DNA of 64,000 bases, from contig FNBQ01000018.1 in assembly GCA_900102385.1 (NCBI GenBank), positions 1 through 64,000 of the forward strand, written 5' to 3'. A model generated the notes under the pieces. It saw nothing but the letters and a program-made list of their open reading frames with translations. It did not search any database and was not told the origin of the DNA. Shown here one piece after another: positions 46,877-55,759 of this stretch. The number at the start of each line of letters is the position of its first letter. Position 1 is the first letter of the stretch. The DNA is from Bacteroidales bacterium KHT7 (GTDB taxonomy: Bacteria; Bacteroidota; Bacteroidia; Bacteroidales; Bacteroidaceae). A program made the position numbers and the translations under genes.

Positions 46877-48211
46877 ATGATGAACTGGAAACAACTTATA
46901 ACAAACAAACGTTTCGGACAGGAAAGCAGACACGAAGAGAGAAAAGACGACCGTAACGAATTTCATCGCGATTACGACCGTCTGATTTTTTCTGCGCCAT
47001 TCAGAAGGCTGCAAAACAAGACTCAGGTTTTTCCGCTGCCGGGAAGCGTCTTCGTTCATAACCGTCTGACTCACAGCCTCGAAGTGGCAAGCGTTGGACG
47101 TTCGCTGGGGAATAACTGCGCCGAGCGGCTTCTGCAAAAGCACCCAGAACTGAAAGACAGTCATTTTTCAGAAATATCATACATCGTAACGGCAGCCTGT
47201 CTGGCTCACGACATGGGCAATCCGCCTTTCGGCCATTCGGGCGAGAGAGCCATAAGCACATACTTCAGCGAACGCGAAGGAAAGGCTCTGAAAGCCGAAC
47301 TCACCGACGAACAATGGAACGACCTCATACACTATGAGGGAAATGCCAACGCGTTCAGACTTCTCACACACCAGTTCAAGGGTCGCCGCCCCGGCGGTTT
47401 CGTCATGACATACTCTACCCTCGCCTCGATTGTAAAGTATCCATTCTCATCATCGGCAACCACTAAAAACGGCAAATTCGGCTTCTTCGAAAGCGAGAAG
47501 GACGATTATGTAAAGATTGCCGAAGAACTCGGAATAATAAAGATGAGCAAGGAAGGCGAACCTCTGAAATTCGCCCGTCATCCGCTGGTTTATCTTGTAG
47601 AGGCTGCCGACGACATCTGCTACGAAATTATGGACTTGGAAGATGCGCACAAACTGAAACTTCTCTCAACCAAAGAAACACAGGAACTCCTGTTCAACTT
47701 CTTCGACGAGGAAGAAAAGGCGAAGATAAGAGAGAGATTCGAGGAGGTGACAGACACTAACGAACAGATTGTCTATCTGCGCGCCTGCGTAATAAGCCTG
47801 CTCACAAGCGCATGCACCGATGTCTTCGTCGAAAACGAGGAAAAGATTCTTTCAGGAACATTCGAGGGCTGTCTGCTAAAACATATTCCCGAAAGACCGC
47901 GACAGGCTTACGAGCAATGCCAGAAGGTGGCTTTCGCTAAGATTTACAGATGCAAGGACGTGGTAGACATCGAACTTGCCGGTTTCAAGATTATAAGCAC
48001 GCTCATTCAACTCCTGATAGAAGCCGAGATGCATCCCGACAAGGCATATTCAAAAATATTGCTCGGACGAATATCCGAGCAATACAGTATTGATAGCGAT
48101 AATGTCTACGATAAGATTATGACTGTTCTCGACTACATTTCGGGCATGACCGATGTCTTTGCACTCGACCTCTACCGAAAGATAAACGGCAACAGTCTTC
48201 CTATGGTTTAG
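46877..48211 (+). CDS. dgt: Deoxyguanosinetriphosphate triphosphohydrolase-like protein
   Basis: The HD-domain enzyme hydrolyses dNTPs to nucleosides and triphosphate. The start is at one of two adjacent ATGs (46877 or 46880); the first gives 444 residues. Motifs include [31 protein letters not shown] (His) and [14 protein letters not shown] (HD pair). The last bases overlap the 3' end of the convergent GH28 gene by 4 bp. Confidence 0.93.
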   Translation: MMNWKQLITNKRFGQESRHEERKDDRNEFHRDYDRLIFSAPFRRLQNKTQVFPLPGSVFVHNRLTHSLEVASVGRSLGNNCAERLLQKHPELKDSHFSEISYIVTAACLAHDMGNPPFGHSGERAISTYFSEREGKALKAELTDEQWNDLIHYEGNANAFRLLTHQFKGRRPGGFVMTYSTLASIVKYPFSSSATTKNGKFGFFESEKDDYVKIAEELGIIKMSKEGEPLKFARHPLVYLVEAADDICYEIMDLEDAHKLKLLSTKETQELLFNFFDEEEKAKIRERFEEVTDTNEQIVYLRACVISLLTSACTDVFVENEEKILSGTFEGCLLKHIPERPRQAYEQCQKVAFAKIYRCKDVVDIELAGFKIISTLIQLLIEAEMHPDKAYSKILLGRISEQYSIDSDNVYDKIMTVLDYISGMTDVFALDLYRKINGNSLPMV

Positions 48212-49539
48212 AGGTCAAGTTTCACCTCTTCGCCGTTTACAATAACCTTGTCCATAAGGATATTGTTGCAATCTTCAAAGATGCACTTGTCCTTGGCTTC
48301 GGTGATGTTTATGTTTTTGAGTGATATGTTCGAGATTGGAGCCTCCTCAAGACCGACAATCTTGATTGGAGTCTTAACGCCTCGGCATATCATATCAGAA
48401 ATGTGAATGTTTCTGAATGTAGGAGTGCGCTCAGTCTTCTCTTCCTTCTGCATCTTGCTGTATTTCAGATTGAAGACGACAGCCTCCTGCTTTATGTTGC
48501 TCATCACGATGTTGCTTACGCGAATATCCTCGACCACACCGCCGCGACCTCGGGTACTCTTGATGCGAATGCCTCGGTCTGTCCCATCGAAAACACAGTT
48601 GCTGATGGTAACCTTCTTAACGCCGCCACTCATCTCGCTTCCGATAACCACGCCGCCGTGTCCCGAAAGCATCGTGCAGTTTGTAATCGTGATGTTCTCG
48701 CAAGGAACGCCAATCTTTCTTGCCTGATAGTCGCGGCCAGCCTTGATTGTGATACAGTCGTCGCCAACCGAGATGTGGCAGTCGCTTATATGAACATTCT
48801 TGCAGCTCTCAGGGTTGATTCCGTCGGTATTTGGCGACAGCGGATTGTTGATTGTAATTCCGTGAACCGTTACGTTGTCGCAGAATTCAGGATTCACAGT
48901 CCAGAAAGGCGAATTCTGGATATGGATGCCCTCAATCTTCACGTTCTTGCATCGCACAGGCTGGATGAAAGGCGGTCTGAAGAAGCGATTCTTTATGTTC
49001 TGCGCCCAATCAACGTTTGTCTCAGCCTTTATAGCCTCAACATCGTTGGCATCTTCCCACATCTGCTGATATTTGTTTGTAGTCATGATGTTTCTGTCGC
49101 GAACATCAAGGTCAACCTTGAATTTCTCGTTCCACCAAGCCTTTCCTTGTCCGTCGATAGTACCCTCGCCCTTTACCGTGATGTTTTCGCAGTCAACGGC
49201 ATAAATCAGCGGCTTGAAAGTCTTCATAACAACGCCTTCGTAACGAACTTCAACAAACGGAGTGTAAAGGTCCATATCGTTAGAGAACTTCAGCAACGCG
49301 CCGGCCTCAAGTTCGAGCGTTGTGTTGCTTTTCAGTTCTATCGGACCCACATTATATACTCCGGCAGGGAAATACAATGTTCCGCCGCCGCATTTGTCTG
49401 CCAGATAGGCGATTTTCTGCGCAATAAACTTTGTATTGTCCTTCGCGCTCTTACTCTTGCACACGCCCATGTCTATGCGCTCAGCAAATATGTTCAGAGC
49501 AAGGAACAAAGAAAGAATAGTAATAGTTAATCGTCTCAT
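48208..49539 (-). CDS. GH28 family pectin-degrading glycoside hydrolase
   Basis: The 443-residue exported protein (signal peptide MRRLTITILSLFLALNIFA) is a right-handed beta-helix of the polygalacturonase family. The catalytic set is present: NTDG (237-240), DD (260-261), GHGG (293-296) and RIK (325-327). It probably cleaves galacturonic acid linkages in pectin in the periplasm. No other pectin genes lie in the window, so it is an isolated member. Confidence 0.92.
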   Translation of the reverse strand: MRRLTITILSLFLALNIFAERIDMGVCKSKSAKDNTKFIAQKIAYLADKCGGGTLYFPAGVYNVGPIELKSNTTLELEAGALLKFSNDMDLYTPFVEVRYEGVVMKTFKPLIYAVDCENITVKGEGTIDGQGKAWWNEKFKVDLDVRDRNIMTTNKYQQMWEDANDVEAIKAETNVDWAQNIKNRFFRPPFIQPVRCKNVKIEGIHIQNSPFWTVNPEFCDNVTVHGITINNPLSPNTDGINPESCKNVHISDCHISVGDDCITIKAGRDYQARKIGVPCENITITNCTMLSGHGGVVIGSEMSGGVKKVTISNCVFDGTDRGIRIKSTRGRGGVVEDIRVSNIVMSNIKQEAVVFNLKYSKMQKEEKTERTPTFRNIHISDMICRGVKTPIKIVGLEEAPISNISLKNINITEAKDKCIFEDCNNILMDKVIVNGEEVKLDL

Positions 49540-49631
49540 TTATTTGTATTATTTAGTTAGAAATATCCAATCGTTTTCGTGATGCAACCCACTTAATTAA
49601 AAATATCATCTGTATGCAAAATACAAGTAAA

Positions 49632-49667
49632 CAAAAAGGCTGAAAATCAGAACGATTATCAGCCTTT
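49632..49667 (-). terminator. Terminator of tRNA-Leu
   Basis: A 9-bp stem (49635-49643 with 49659-49667) is followed leftward by a T run, just behind the tRNA. Confidence 0.75.
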
Positions 49668-49672
49668 CTTTG

Positions 49673-49754
49673 TACCCAGACCCGGGATCGAACCGGGATG
49701 AGTTGCCTCACTGGTGTTTGAGACCAGCGCGTCTACCGATTCCGCCATCTGGGC
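49673..49754 (-). tRNA. tRNA-Leu (anticodon CAA)
   Basis: The minus strand folds into a class II tRNA: acceptor GCCCAGA/TCTGGGT, a 5-bp anticodon stem ctggt/accag with loop CTCAAAC (anticodon CAA), a long variable arm and T arm with GGTTCGATCC. The 3' CCA is not encoded. Confidence 0.95.
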
Positions 49755-49780
49755 AACAACTCAATTTGCTAAATGCGGTG

Positions 49781-49811
49781 CAAAGATACAACAAAATATT
49801 GAACCAGCAAA
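49781..49811 (-). promoter_or_regulatory. Promoter of tRNA-Leu
   Basis: TATCTTTG (49781-49788) with TTTG (49808-49811) 19 nt upstream on the minus strand. Confidence 0.7.
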
Positions 49812-49908
49812 CTTTTCGGCAACTTTTTAGCAAATTTTATTCCTTTACTTTGAGAATACAAAATAAAACACTAACTTAGCCAGAGTAACAATTACAAACA
49901 AGACGACT

Positions 49909-50982
49909 ATGATGAATCATAACTATTGCGTTATATTGGCAGGAGGACTTGGCAAGCGTTTGTGGCCATGCAGTCGGAAAGACAAGCCTAAACAGTTTAT
50001 TGATTTCTTTGGAACGGGAAGAAGTATGCTGCAACAGACATACGATCGTTTCTGCAATATCATTCCAAAAGAGAATATCTACGTCTGCACACAAGAGCGA
50101 TTTCGCGACTTGCTTAACGAGCAACTTCCAGAAATGGATGACAAGCACATCGTTTATGAGCCATTGGGACGAAACACCGCGCCTTGCGTTGCATGGGTTG
50201 CACACCGCATTTACGACAACGACCCTAATGCAAACATGATAATTGTTCCGTCAGACCAGATAATCCTCAACGAAACTGAGTTTTGCAAAGATGTGCAGCG
50301 CGGATTCGAGTTCATAACGCAGAACGACGTGCTCCTCACCTTCGGAATTAAGCCAACACGCCCCGACACTCGTTACGGATACATCCAATTCGAAGAATCG
50401 GAAAACAACTTCCACAAAGTGAAATCGTTTACCGAGAAACCCGAGATTTCGTTCGCCAAGATGTTTGTAGAGAGCGATGAGTTCTATTGGAACACCGGTA
50501 TATTTATGTGGAGCGTAAAGGTAATTATCAATGCCTTCAACACGCTGATTCCCGACATTGCAACGATTCTCGACGAGGCAGCGAAATTACAAGGACCAGA
50601 CAACATCCGAAAGTTTATCGAGGAGCACTACTCTACCTGCCCTAACCTCTCTATCGACTACGGAATCCTTGAGCGTTCGTCAAACGTATATGTAATGCAC
50701 TGCGACTTCGGATGGGCCGACCTCGGTTCGTGGGAGACATACCACGAAGTTTCCACAAAAGACGAGCAGAACAATGTATTCAAGGGCGGAAAGATTCTGA
50801 ACTACAACAGCAACAACAACCTCATCATCCTTCCGGAGAACAAACTCGCCGTTATTCAGGGGTTGGAAGGCTATACGGTTGTTGAGCACGACAACCTTCT
50901 GCTTATCTGCAAGCGAGGCGATGCAAGCATCCGCAAATACGTCAACGACGTAGGCGTCGAAGCCGGCGAGGAATTCGAATAA
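49909..50982 (+). CDS. manC: Mannose-1-phosphate guanylyltransferase
   Basis: The enzyme makes GDP-mannose from mannose-1-phosphate and GTP for glycan synthesis. The nucleotidyltransferase loop is VILAGGLGKRLWP (8-20), followed by EPLGRNTAPC, VPSDQ, SFTEKP and GWADLGSW. At 357 residues it lacks the C-terminal isomerase domain of bifunctional AlgA/ManC types. It stands alone, upstream of an inserted group II intron. Confidence 0.93.
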   Translation: MMNHNYCVILAGGLGKRLWPCSRKDKPKQFIDFFGTGRSMLQQTYDRFCNIIPKENIYVCTQERFRDLLNEQLPEMDDKHIVYEPLGRNTAPCVAWVAHRIYDNDPNANMIIVPSDQIILNETEFCKDVQRGFEFITQNDVLLTFGIKPTRPDTRYGYIQFEESENNFHKVKSFTEKPEISFAKMFVESDEFYWNTGIFMWSVKVIINAFNTLIPDIATILDEAAKLQGPDNIRKFIEEHYSTCPNLSIDYGILERSSNVYVMHCDFGWADLGSWETYHEVSTKDEQNNVFKGGKILNYNSNNNLIILPENKLAVIQGLEGYTVVEHDNLLLICKRGDASIRKYVNDVGVEAGEEFE

Positions 50983-51005
50983 AATCAACCTTCAAAAAAA
51001 GAGCA

Positions 51006-51664
51006 ATCGAGTAGGAGATAAACACTAATCACAGGTGTTTATCTCCTGCTTTCATGTTTACCGACCTCTCACACCACCGTACGTGCCGTTCGGCATACGG
51101 CGGTTCCGTACTTTGACACCTCCGAGGGTGTGCGTCTTGTTGTCTTCGGTCATCAACTACCAAACATCACTCTTGCCTATCCTTTGATTCCGTCATACTT
51201 TCGGCAAGTAGCCTCCATGCGGAGCTACTGATTCATAGGCAGTCGTAACTTTCAATTACTAAAACGCTGCACGGTTCGGTCCTTCCCTGTAGGCACACGT
51301 GTCTTGAGTACTATGACCTCGGCAGACTTCTCACTGCAAGCTTTACTCCATGATTTTCGTAAGAGCAACTAATCACCATGTCAATGAGACCTCCTCGAAT
51401 AAGGGCATTGTCTTTCTATCTTATACCTACTTCATTTACACCAACCGTTCCGAATAGCTATCGGGCTTTGGTCTGTTTGGCAACCTTACCCACGGTCAAA
51501 TGCCTTGTATGAAGTTTCTGTTCGTCAGGCCAGATGTTTGCCGCCGACTTCCTTCAGATTCCACCTCGCAATGGATGGACACCCTTGTCTTTGGCTGTAG
51601 CCTTCCCGTTATCAGGGCGGCTTGGGGACTTGCACCCGTTAGAGTATGCCCATGCTGGGCGAAC
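51006..51664 (-). mobile_element. ORF-less group II intron
   Basis: On the minus strand this 659-nt element starts GTTCGCCC and ends with a domain VI stem (12 bp, 51014-51025 with 51035-51046) and CTCGAT. Domain V is at 51073-51104: lower stem ACCGCCGTA/TACGGTGGT, two-base CG bulge, upper stem TGCC/GGCA. The 5' part (for example AACGGGTGCAAGTCCCC) matches domain I sequences I remember from bacterial introns. No reverse transcriptase frame is left; domain IV is only a short remnant, so mobility would need a protein supplied elsewhere. It lies directly behind a terminator hairpin on the same strand, as group IIC introns do. Confidence 0.82.
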
Positions 51665-51669
51665 ATAAA

Positions 51670-51706
51670 AACCCCGAGACTGTCAACAGCCCCGGGGTTA
51701 AAAAAA
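51670..51706 (-). terminator. Terminator of the paralogue A2 gene and intron target
   Basis: A 7-bp GC-rich stem (51670-51676 with 51693-51699) is followed leftward by TTTAT and then the intron start. The T run of the original terminator probably continues after the intron (CTCTTTTTTT at about 50994-51004). Confidence 0.8.
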
Positions 51707-51728
51707 TGTATTTATGAAGAAGAAAATT

Positions 51729-52664
51729 TTATCGCTTGAAATTAGAGAATGAAACCTCTACGAATCCTTCGCCTGTGTAAACCTCACAAGTTGTATCCTT
51801 ACACTTGTAAACCTTTACAACATCAAGGTCTGGAATATCAGCAATAAGAGCGTTTGTAGTGTGGCTCTTAACCTTGTAGCTACGGTCAAACTTCAAAGAT
51901 GAGACGTTAGCCAAGTTTGCTGCGTATTTCTCGCCATCCTCACCAGAGATGCGGAAGATAATCTTGCTGAGAACCTTATCGTCGCCAGCAAACATCATCT
52001 TAACCTCGTGCTGACCGAACTTATAGTCCTCGAAATCGCCCTCTGCGCTTGAGAAGTATTTTCCAATCTCGTCCTGCAAGTCCTCCTTTGTCTGAAGGCC
52101 AACACCAACGATAAGAGTTTCCGGATTCAGAAGAGTCTTCCATCTTTCAACGGCCTTCTCGTTCTGTGCTCTCTGCTCTGGAGTAAGAGAACTTAGGTAA
52201 GCAGCATTTGCAGCAGCCTCTTTTGCAAGTCTGTTTGCTCTTGCTGTCTGAATTGCCTTTGCCTGAGCCTCAGACCAAGCCTCAAACTTGTCGATTTCTG
52301 CCTGGAACTTTGTCTTCAGGTCCATTGCAGCACTCACCTGTGCTACTGCTGTCTCGTCGTTCAAATCCTGATTTGCAAGAATCAGTTTATTGAAGTCCTC
52401 GACACACATATATGCCAATGGCACCCAAGCCTCTGCGGCAGTTGCCATATCGTTATTTATCTGTTCTTTAAGATATTTGTTTGCCAACTCACTGTCAACG
52501 CTGTAGCATGCCATCTTCTTTTCACCAACAAAAATGTCAGTTGCTTTGATAGGAGAAGCAAATTTCTTTCTTGCCAATGCTATCTCACCTGCACCAATTC
52601 CGTGTGCAAGAGCATCAGGCATAAAAGCTAAAAGGCTAAAAATAATGATAAAAATTTTCTTCAT
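51729..52664 (-). CDS. Exported protein of unknown function (paralogue A2)
   Basis: The 311-residue protein has a signal peptide (MKKIFIIIFSLLAFMPDALA) and is related to the protein at 649-1596 over most of its length: IALARKKF, a YMCVEDFNKLI segment, and the same order of helical middle and C-terminal beta part. The middle is Ala/Lys/Glu-rich and may form a coiled coil. I recognise no family. It is a single-gene unit with promoter (52725-52756) and terminator, while its paralogue lies in an operon. Confidence 0.75.
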   Translation of the reverse strand: MKKIFIIIFSLLAFMPDALAHGIGAGEIALARKKFASPIKATDIFVGEKKMACYSVDSELANKYLKEQINNDMATAAEAWVPLAYMCVEDFNKLILANQDLNDETAVAQVSAAMDLKTKFQAEIDKFEAWSEAQAKAIQTARANRLAKEAAANAAYLSSLTPEQRAQNEKAVERWKTLLNPETLIVGVGLQTKEDLQDEIGKYFSSAEGDFEDYKFGQHEVKMMFAGDDKVLSKIIFRISGEDGEKYAANLANVSSLKFDRSYKVKSHTTNALIADIPDLDVVKVYKCKDTTCEVYTGEGFVEVSFSNFKR

Positions 52665-52724
52665 ATCAATTCTAATTATTTTCTTCTTCGAACTTCATTG
52701 AAACGCGCTATATCGTTTCTTGTG

Positions 52725-52756
52725 CAAAATTATGGCAGATTTTTATTTCCACCAAA
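52725..52756 (-). promoter_or_regulatory. Promoter of the paralogue A2 gene
   Basis: TAATTTTG (52725-52732) with TTTG (52753-52756) 20 nt upstream on the minus strand. Confidence 0.7.
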
Positions 52757-52813
52757 TTTTTTCGCAAATAAATACGAAATAACTATTTTTTTATAGTTTT
52801 TTTAACATTAAGT

Positions 52814-53740
52814 TTACGAATAGAACAAAAATCTTACATATTCGGCGTCTTTTTTCAACTGCGATTCGAGTTGTAGGAGATTGTCGAAGGGCTGCTCGTC
52901 TCTGATTTTCTTTACGAATCCGACCTTAATTTTCTCGCCATATATTTCAGAATCCCAGTCGATAATATGGACTTCGATACTGACATTCTCGCCATTGTTT
53001 AGCGTAGGGCGGCAGCCGATATTCAGCATTCCGAAGCATTTTCGGCCTTGTACATCGACCTTAACGGCATAAACACCGTTGGCAGGCAGCATCTTGTCGG
53101 CATCCTCTGGCTGAATGTTGGCCGTAGGAAAGCCGAGTTTTCTTCCTACTTGGAAGCCGTGCACCACCCTGCCCTCTATGGCGTACTCGTAACCGAGACA
53201 TCGGTTTGCCATATCAACATAGCCCTCGCCAAGAAAACTGCGGACAACCGACGAACTTACGTTTACATGCTCGATGGAACAGACTTGAGCCTGAACGACT
53301 TCGAGCCCCATCTCCTTTCCGTACTGAACATATTGTTCGAATCCTTCCTCGCGATTGTGCCCAAAGCGATGGTCGTAGCCGATGACGAGAACCTTGACGT
53401 TAAGGAGTTCGGAAATGACTTTCTGCATAAACTCGCGAGCCGTCATCTGCGAGAGCGATTGCGAGAAGTCGAGCAACGCTGTCTGGTCGAGCCCGATTTT
53501 CTCGAGGAGCGTAAGCTTCTCGTCGCACGTTGTTAGCAGTTGCGGCATGTACGATTCGTGCAGAACCTTGCGCGGATGTACGGAAAATGTTATCGCCATA
53601 GACGCGAGTCCACGCTGGCGCGCCAGTTCTCTCACACCATTAAGCAAGAACTGATGCCCCCTATGCACTCCGTCGAAAAAGCCGATTGTGGCAACCGACG
53701 GTGCTATCCCCGAACAATCATTTACCTTATATATAAACAT
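52814..53740 (-). CDS. ribF: Bifunctional riboflavin kinase / FAD synthetase
   Basis: The enzyme makes FMN from riboflavin and then FAD. The 308-residue protein has the N-terminal adenylyltransferase domain (ATIGFFDGVHRGHQFLL; later YDHRFGHNREEG) and the C-terminal kinase domain (GRKLGFPTANIQPEDADKMLPANGVYAV). It lies 8 nt behind a HAD phosphatase gene, which may dephosphorylate a riboflavin-pathway intermediate; that link is only suggestive. Confidence 0.95.
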   Translation of the reverse strand: MFIYKVNDCSGIAPSVATIGFFDGVHRGHQFLLNGVRELARQRGLASMAITFSVHPRKVLHESYMPQLLTTCDEKLTLLEKIGLDQTALLDFSQSLSQMTAREFMQKVISELLNVKVLVIGYDHRFGHNREEGFEQYVQYGKEMGLEVVQAQVCSIEHVNVSSSVVRSFLGEGYVDMANRCLGYEYAIEGRVVHGFQVGRKLGFPTANIQPEDADKMLPANGVYAVKVDVQGRKCFGMLNIGCRPTLNNGENVSIEVHIIDWDSEIYGEKIKVGFVKKIRDEQPFDNLLQLESQLKKDAEYVRFLFYS

Positions 53741-53748
53741 AGAATGTA

Positions 53749-54366
53749 CTATTTGAACAAATTACGCCAATCCTCGCCTGCCGTAATCAATTGCGTGTTG
53801 ATTCCGAGTTCTTCAGCAGCAGCGCAGTTTGCCTTAGCATCATCGAGAAAGAGAGTTTCTTGGGGAAGGATGTCAGCCTGCGCGCACATCTGCTCGAAGA
53901 TCTGTGCATCGGGCTTTGTGACATGCATCTCGAACGAAAGAAACATCTTCTCGAAATGATCCTCGACCGAATGTCCGTCGTGACTGAAATATTCTCGGCA
54001 CGAGAAATCCCAATGCGGTTTGTTGGTGTTGCTCAGCAAGATGACGCGATAATCTTTTTGCAAATCAATGAGGGCATTCATCAGATGAACCGGCACTCCG
54101 TTGAGAAAACTGTTCCACGCATCCAGAATCTGGCTATCAGAAACGCCGTCGGAACAATGCTTTGCCACTTCGGAGCAAAACTCCGGCACGGACACGTTTC
54201 CGAGTTCGAGCTCCTGAAAGAGCCCTTCTTTTGAATAAGCATTCACATATTTCTCCACATCGGTGAATCCGAGTGCAGCGAAGCGTTCAACGCATCTTTT
54301 CATGTTGAGTTGCACGAGCACTCCGCCGAAGTCGAAAACAAGATTCTTTATCTTTCTGTCAATCAT
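53749..54366 (-). CDS. HAD superfamily phosphatase
   Basis: The 205-residue protein has HAD motif I as FDFGGVL (the catalytic Asp is followed by Phe and then Gly where Asp is usual), motif II ILLSNTNKPHWD, and motif IV LFLDDAKANCAAAEELGI. This form is typical of YihX-like HAD proteins that act on small phosphorylated substrates. It is co-directional with ribF, 8 nt upstream. Confidence 0.88.
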   Translation of the reverse strand: MIDRKIKNLVFDFGGVLVQLNMKRCVERFAALGFTDVEKYVNAYSKEGLFQELELGNVSVPEFCSEVAKHCSDGVSDSQILDAWNSFLNGVPVHLMNALIDLQKDYRVILLSNTNKPHWDFSCREYFSHDGHSVEDHFEKMFLSFEMHVTKPDAQIFEQMCAQADILPQETLFLDDAKANCAAAEELGINTQLITAGEDWRNLFK

Positions 54367-54390
54367 CTTTCTTTACGAGTAATTAGGTTG

Positions 54391-54398
54391 CAAAAATA
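54391..54398 (-). promoter_or_regulatory. -7 element of the HAD-ribF operon
   Basis: TATTTTTG on the minus strand, 24 nt upstream of the HAD start codon. Confidence 0.5.
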
Positions 54399-54428
54399 GC
54401 AAAAAGATTTAAAATTTTGCCAATCTTC

Positions 54429-54459
54429 TTTGTCATTCCAATATTTTGCCCTATATTTG
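54429..54459 (+). promoter_or_regulatory. Promoter of the CAU tRNA
   Basis: TTTG (54429-54432), a 19-nt spacer and TATATTTG (54452-54459) on the plus strand. Confidence 0.75.
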
Positions 54460-54471
54460 CAAACGCAAATC

Positions 54472-54545
54472 GGACTTGTAGCTCAGTTGGTTAGAGCAAC
54501 AGACTCATAATCTGGAGGTCCTTGGTTCAAGCCCAAGCTGGTCCA
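54472..54545 (+). tRNA. tRNA with CAU anticodon (Met or Ile2)
   Basis: The sequence has a standard D arm (GCTCAGTTGGTTAGAGC), anticodon loop CTCATAA (anticodon CAU), and T arm cttgg/ccaag with TTCAAGC. The acceptor stem has one U-U mismatch and the stem below the anticodon has an A-G pair. Met elongator and lysidine-modified Ile cannot be separated by eye. CCA is not encoded. Confidence 0.9.
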
Positions 54546-54555
54546 CACTGAAAAT

Positions 54556-54590
54556 AAAGGAGTTACGCGAAATCGCGTAACTCCTTTTTT
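54556..54590 (+). terminator. Terminator of the CAU tRNA
   Basis: A 15-bp perfect stem (54556-54570 with 54573-54587) with a minimal loop runs into a T tract. Confidence 0.85.
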
Positions 54591-54596
54591 CATATC

Positions 54597-54708
54597 TGCG
54601 TAAACAATGCGTAAACATTTTATTTCAGTCTCCCATTTTCGGACACCCAGTATCATAGAGTATCTATGATGCTTTTTTGTTAGAAGTCAAAATTCCTCTG
54701 TCCGAAAA
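54597..54708. repeat. Nested repeats downstream of the tRNA
   Basis: A direct repeat of tgcgtaaaca (about 54597-54617) is followed by an outer 10-bp inverted repeat (54636-54645 with 54699-54708) enclosing an inner 7-bp one (54652-54658 with 54664-54670) that leads into GCTTTTTTG and could terminate transcription. Confidence 0.6.
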
Positions 54709-54786
54709 ATCAGTTTTTAATAAATGCCGTTTAGTGGATAATACGGTCGTTCGGATGTTATTTTTTTAAGTTGTTTCAAATTCATA

Positions 54787-54794
54787 TATTTTTG
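54787..54794 (+). promoter_or_regulatory. -7 element of the DUF2589 cassette
   Basis: TATTTTTG on the plus strand, 77 nt before the first start codon; it is the only clear promoter seen for the six-gene cassette. Confidence 0.5.
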
Positions 54795-54871
54795 CAGCGT
54801 CAACGTTGATAGGTTTTCCCCCGAAAGGCCTAATAGTAAAACGAGTAGGGACTAATCTAAAATGCAAAAAT

Positions 54872-55729
54872 ATGGCAATAGATTCAACACCGTCGCAAGT
54901 GGCAACCAGTGCGTTGCAGGCGATTCCGTTTGGCTCCGTCATCGGAGCACCTTTGAAGGCATGTATCGAAGCACAGGCTATGGCTGCGCAGACTTCATGG
55001 CAGTTCATTCAGGAGGTGGGCCTTAATACAGACCCAGAAACTGGTAAGAAAGAAGCGGTGAATGTGACCTTTGAGTTCCTGCAGAACGGTCGCATGGCTC
55101 AGTTGAATGTTCCGTTGCTGACGATTGTACCAATCCCGTACATCGCCATTCACGACATTGACATCAACTTCAAAGCGAACATTTCCGCTTCGTCATCATC
55201 TGTTTCCGAAACCAGCTCTTCATCTTCTCTCGATGCAGGAGCGGATATCTCTGCCAAGGTTGGCTGGGGTCCGTTCAGTGTTCAGGCGAACATGAAGGCA
55301 AACTACTCATCGAAGAAGGACTCTAAGGCTACACAGAGCTCACAGTACAGCGTGGAGTACACCATGGATGTTGCTGTGAAGGCTGGTCAGGACAGTATGC
55401 CCGCAGGTCTCGCCAAGGTTCTGGAACTGCTCGGCAGCTCTCTTGACGTGAGTGATCCTGATGGTACACTGGAGGTAAGCGAGACTAACATTGTTCTGCC
55501 CGCAGATGGCAAACCTGTGAAGCTCATCGCCACCTATAAGAGTCCAAAGGGCCTCTTTGAGCCAAACGCCATTAAGGCGAAGTCCGGTGAGGCAGAGGTT
55601 TCCGGTACTCTGGACGGAGACAACATGACATTCGACCTGCAGAAGGAGGGAACCTACACCTTGACTGCTGGTAGTAGGACACTGACTGTAAAGGTGGCAC
55701 CATCTCCCAAGGAAAAGGCGAATGCTTAG
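54872..55729 (+). CDS. DUF2589 protein with C-terminal Ig-like domain
   Basis: The start at MAIDSTPSQVATSALQ (54872) gives 285 residues. The first part fits DUF2589, a family of unknown function: FGSVIGAPLKACIEAQAMAA, then VPLLTIVPIPYIAIHDIDINF. A Ser-rich stretch (near residues 110-130) is followed by a Lys-rich part, and the last 80 residues look like an Ig-type beta domain (SETNIVLPADGKPVKLIATY). There is no signal peptide. It opens a six-gene rightward cassette that includes a second DUF2589 gene and a muramidase. Confidence 0.8.
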   Translation: MAIDSTPSQVATSALQAIPFGSVIGAPLKACIEAQAMAAQTSWQFIQEVGLNTDPETGKKEAVNVTFEFLQNGRMAQLNVPLLTIVPIPYIAIHDIDINFKANISASSSSVSETSSSSSLDAGADISAKVGWGPFSVQANMKANYSSKKDSKATQSSQYSVEYTMDVAVKAGQDSMPAGLAKVLELLGSSLDVSDPDGTLEVSETNIVLPADGKPVKLIATYKSPKGLFEPNAIKAKSGEAEVSGTLDGDNMTFDLQKEGTYTLTAGSRTLTVKVAPSPKEKANA

Positions 55730-55759
55730 TAACAAGTTTTTCTAATCTGACAGAAACTT

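Noticed and set aside
48403-49530. A 375-codon rightward frame over the GH28 gene
   Set aside because: It is antisense to a gene with intact catalytic motifs and shows no motif of its own.
51014-51046. A 12-bp hairpin behind manC as its terminator
   Set aside because: No T run follows on the plus strand, and it fits domain VI of the intron on the minus strand.
51500-51739. Short rightward frame over the intron
   Set aside because: It covers structured intron RNA and crosses a terminator; no coding features.
54636-54708. The ttttcggaca inverted repeat as insertion-sequence ends
   Set aside because: Only 73 bp in total and no transposase; a hairpin/terminator role is more likely.
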